The notes beneath the pieces were generated by a model. The model was not told the DNA's origin, searched no databases, and saw only the letters and a list, made by a program, of their open reading frames with translations. A DNA stretch of 46,063 bases from Bacteroidota bacterium. GTDB taxonomy: Bacteria > Bacteroidota > Bacteroidia > Bacteroidales > Lentimicrobiaceae. A program made the position numbers and the translations under genes. The stretch covers positions 1-46,063 of the forward strand of contig JAEZNO010000023.1 in the NCBI GenBank assembly GCA_023441805.1. The letters run 5' to 3'. Of the stretch, positions 44,335-46,063 are shown in pieces. The stretch's first letter is position 1. Every line of letters starts with the position of its first letter.

Positions 44335-45894
44335 ATGAAAAAATTGTCCATAATCAAAATAATGGCAGTCCTTATTACAGCAACTTTGCTAATAGGTTCC
44401 TGTACTAAAGAAAACGAGGATGTCCGTTTGGATCCGACACTTTCAACTTCTCAGGTAGCTAATGTCACTTCAAACAGCGCAACTGTCTATGGTTTCATTG
44501 TTGCTGAAGGAAGCGGATTTACTGAAAAAGGAGTTGTTTATAGTCTTCAACCGGTTCCTACTCTTGATAACAATAAAGTTATCTATACCGGTGATAAATC
44601 AGTGGCAGCATATCCTGTTCAATTAACCGGATTAGACCACGCTACCAAGTATTACGTAAGGGCTTATGGAATAACTTCAGCCGGCATTATGTATGGCGAA
44701 GAATTCTCATTTACAACCCGTCCTTTGCCTCCAACTGTTGTTACAGGTACAGTGTCAGATATCACAGGAACAACAGCCACAGTAAGCGGAAATGTTACTG
44801 ATGACGGACGTGCCGAAGTTACTGACAGAGGTATAGTATTTAGTCTGAAGGTACTTCCTAGAATCGATAGCTCAGAAGTGGTAAAAGCCGGAACAGGATT
44901 AGGTGAATTTACTGCTAATATTACAGGACTGAAAGGCTTAACTAAATACTATGTCAGAGCCTATGCCGTAAATAGTGAAGGTGTAACATATGGTGAGCAG
45001 GTTGAGTTCACAACCGAAGAAATCATTATCCTTGCACGTACCTGGTATGTTCCCGGCGATTACGTTTCAGCAAGTTATCCAGGATCAGAATATATTGACT
45101 GGATGCCTGATAAATCTCCTCAATTAAAAAGCAACGATGCTGAACCTGCTAAAGTGGAAGGCTATGTTTATATGGCCAATAGTACAAACCAGTGGAAGAT
45201 AGCTACCCAACCAAATTGGGATGGTCCAAACTATGGTGACGGTGGTGAAGGTCAACTTACCGAAACTGGTGAGAACATTTATTCTCCTGCAGGTTATTAT
45301 AAAATTAATGTTGATGCCACTACTTTGGCCTATACTGCAGTTCCGACTGTATGGGGTGTTATTGGAGATGCTTCTCCGGGAGATTGGGCTGATGAAACTG
45401 CTCTCACTTATCAACCTGAATTGAGAAGATGGACCGGTGGTATTCACATGAAAGAAGGACATTTTAAATTCAGAGCAAATCATAATTGGGATTATAATTA
45501 TGGTGGAACAGGTGAATTCCTTGAACCAGGTGGTGCCGATATTCCATTAGATGTTGAAGATGATTATTACTTCGCACTTGATCTTTCAAATCCATTGGAA
45601 TACAAATATGTAGCACAACGTTGGGGTCTTATCGGCAGTGCTACCCCGGGTGGCTGGAATACTGACTCCAATATGTCATGGGATGCAGGTCTGCATGCAA
45701 TGACCATTACAATTGACCTGATTCCCGGTGAAGTTAAATTCAGAGCTAATGACGACTGGGGCTACAATTTAGGCGGCGCTCCCGATAACCTTACTCAGGA
45801 GGGCGCTAATATTGCAATAGCTGAAGCCGGTAATTATACTATTACTCTTTATTTAACCGGTGATACCGGCCATTGTACAATAGTTAAAAACTAG
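44335..45894 (+). CDS. susF: SusF-like surface lipoprotein with FN3-like and starch-binding modules
   Basis: About 519 residues from the ATG at 44335 (MKKLSIIKIMAVL), where a clean lipoprotein signal begins (lipobox IGSC, Cys23, then TKENED); upstream GTG/ATG starts at 44287/44293 would add residues before the signal and are unlikely. Order: two FN3-like repeats, each with YYVRAYAxNxxG and a closing FTT (about residues 40-225), then three SusE/F-type modules: one around WKIATQPNWDGPNYG, one with WGVIGDASPGDW/FKFRANHNWDYNYGG and one with WGLIGSATPGGW/VKFRANDDWGYNLGG. It should bind starch at the surface. Last gene of the susC-F transcript, followed by a strong terminator. Confidence 0.85.
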   Translation: MKKLSIIKIMAVLITATLLIGSCTKENEDVRLDPTLSTSQVANVTSNSATVYGFIVAEGSGFTEKGVVYSLQPVPTLDNNKVIYTGDKSVAAYPVQLTGLDHATKYYVRAYGITSAGIMYGEEFSFTTRPLPPTVVTGTVSDITGTTATVSGNVTDDGRAEVTDRGIVFSLKVLPRIDSSEVVKAGTGLGEFTANITGLKGLTKYYVRAYAVNSEGVTYGEQVEFTTEEIIILARTWYVPGDYVSASYPGSEYIDWMPDKSPQLKSNDAEPAKVEGYVYMANSTNQWKIATQPNWDGPNYGDGGEGQLTETGENIYSPAGYYKINVDATTLAYTAVPTVWGVIGDASPGDWADETALTYQPELRRWTGGIHMKEGHFKFRANHNWDYNYGGTGEFLEPGGADIPLDVEDDYYFALDLSNPLEYKYVAQRWGLIGSATPGGWNTDSNMSWDAGLHAMTITIDLIPGEVKFRANDDWGYNLGGAPDNLTQEGANIAIAEAGNYTITLYLTGDTGHCTIVKN

Positions 45895-45918
45895 AAGTAT
45901 AATTGCAAATAAAATCCG

Positions 45919-45950
45919 GAGGTTGTCTCACACGAGACAGCCTCTTTTTT
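45919..45950 (+). terminator. terminator of the susC-F transcript
   Basis: An 11-bp stem, GAGGTTGTCTC paired with GAGACAGCCTC (one G-U), around ACAC, followed by six T. It is the strongest hairpin of the window and a member of the same stem family as 25494 and 35110. Confidence 0.92.
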
Positions 45951-46063
45951 GTGTGCCGTGCATGATTAATAACTTGAAGGTGAAAGTCCTTTATGGGGGT
46001 TTTTAGCCACCAACCATTAGCCAAGAGCAAGGGTGTCTGCCGTGAGGCAGAATCTGAAAGAAG
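45951..46063 (+). mobile_element. 5' end of a group II intron (cut by the window edge)
   Basis: The sequence starts with GTGTG, the group II 5' consensus, exactly after the U-tract of the susF terminator. It continues with domain I landmarks: AAGG-TGAAAGT-CCTT (45977-45991), TTAGCCAAGAGCAAGGGTGT (46015-46034), and a perfect hairpin TCTGCC-GTGA-GGCAGA with a GNRA-type loop (46036-46051) followed by ATCTGAAAGAAG. This wording is familiar from chloroplast-like-class bacterial group II introns. The intron-encoded reverse transcriptase and the 3' end would lie beyond the window. Recognition is by memory of the family pattern. Confidence 0.8.

Noticed and set aside
43211..45894. Possible frameshifted single SusE-SusF gene
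   Set aside because: Each has its own lipoprotein signal and intact end, so these are two genes with paralogous modules.

Overview
The window is a 46 kb chromosomal piece from a member of the Bacteroidota. The evidence is a SusC/SusD pair with SusE/SusF lipoproteins, a type IX secretion plug protein (DUF5103), a complete Na+-NQR operon with its own ApbE, a long pyruvate:ferredoxin oxidoreductase, and several TTG-N19/21-TAnnTTTG promoters of the Bacteroidota type instead of -35/-10 boxes. NQR plus PFOR fits an anaerobic or facultative Bacteroidales/Marinilabiliales-like lineage, but the order is an inference. No rRNA, tRNA or CRISPR array was found.

Layout. 1-45 is a pure C homopolymer that looks like an assembly or sequencing artefact; it abuts dnaX (minus), which runs off the window. 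1.4-2.7 kb: T9SS plug gene (minus). 2.9-9.8 kb: nqrABCDEF-apbE (plus), coding for the six-subunit sodium pump and the enzyme that attaches FMN to NqrB and NqrC. 9.8-13.3 kb: a minus-strand run of aminotransferase, Gfo/Idh/MocA oxidoreductase and nucleotide-sugar dehydrogenase, the last two being the opening enzymes of acetamido-uronate sugar synthesis. 13.4-14.9 kb: a small membrane-anchored protein and an EamA transporter. 15.1-19.9 kb: a dihydroorotate-dehydrogenase-like flavoprotein divergent from nifJ. 20-25.5 kb: lipoprotein e(P4) phosphatase, sppA, folK, deoxynucleoside kinase, histidine kinase. 25.5-27.3 kb: an ECF sigma factor and a MerR-type regulator with a cobalamin domain that keeps the CarH photoreceptor residues. 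27.4-33.5 kb: alaS, M23 peptidase, small MerR protein, hldD, alkaline phosphatase. 33.7-35.1 kb: MFS transporter.

35.2-45.9 kb is a Sus-like alpha-glucan utilization locus: GH13 lipoprotein and LacI regulator (minus), then susC-susD-susE-susF (plus). A perfect 16-bp palindrome of the LacI-family operator type lies between lacI and susC. The SusF-like protein combines two FN3-like repeats with about three SusE/F-type starch-binding modules. The locus ends at a strong terminator, and directly after its U-tract the last 113 bases look like the 5' end of a group II intron cut by the window edge.

Most of the window is conserved core or ordinary polysaccharide-utilization gene content. The most noteworthy items are the CarH-like regulator/ECF sigma pair with no carotenoid genes beside it, the DHOD-like protein that has lost the usual substrate-loop motif, the possible slippage-prone dnaX repeat, the unusual SusF architecture, and the terminator-adjacent group II intron. 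I did not see an unambiguous new defence or mobile system.
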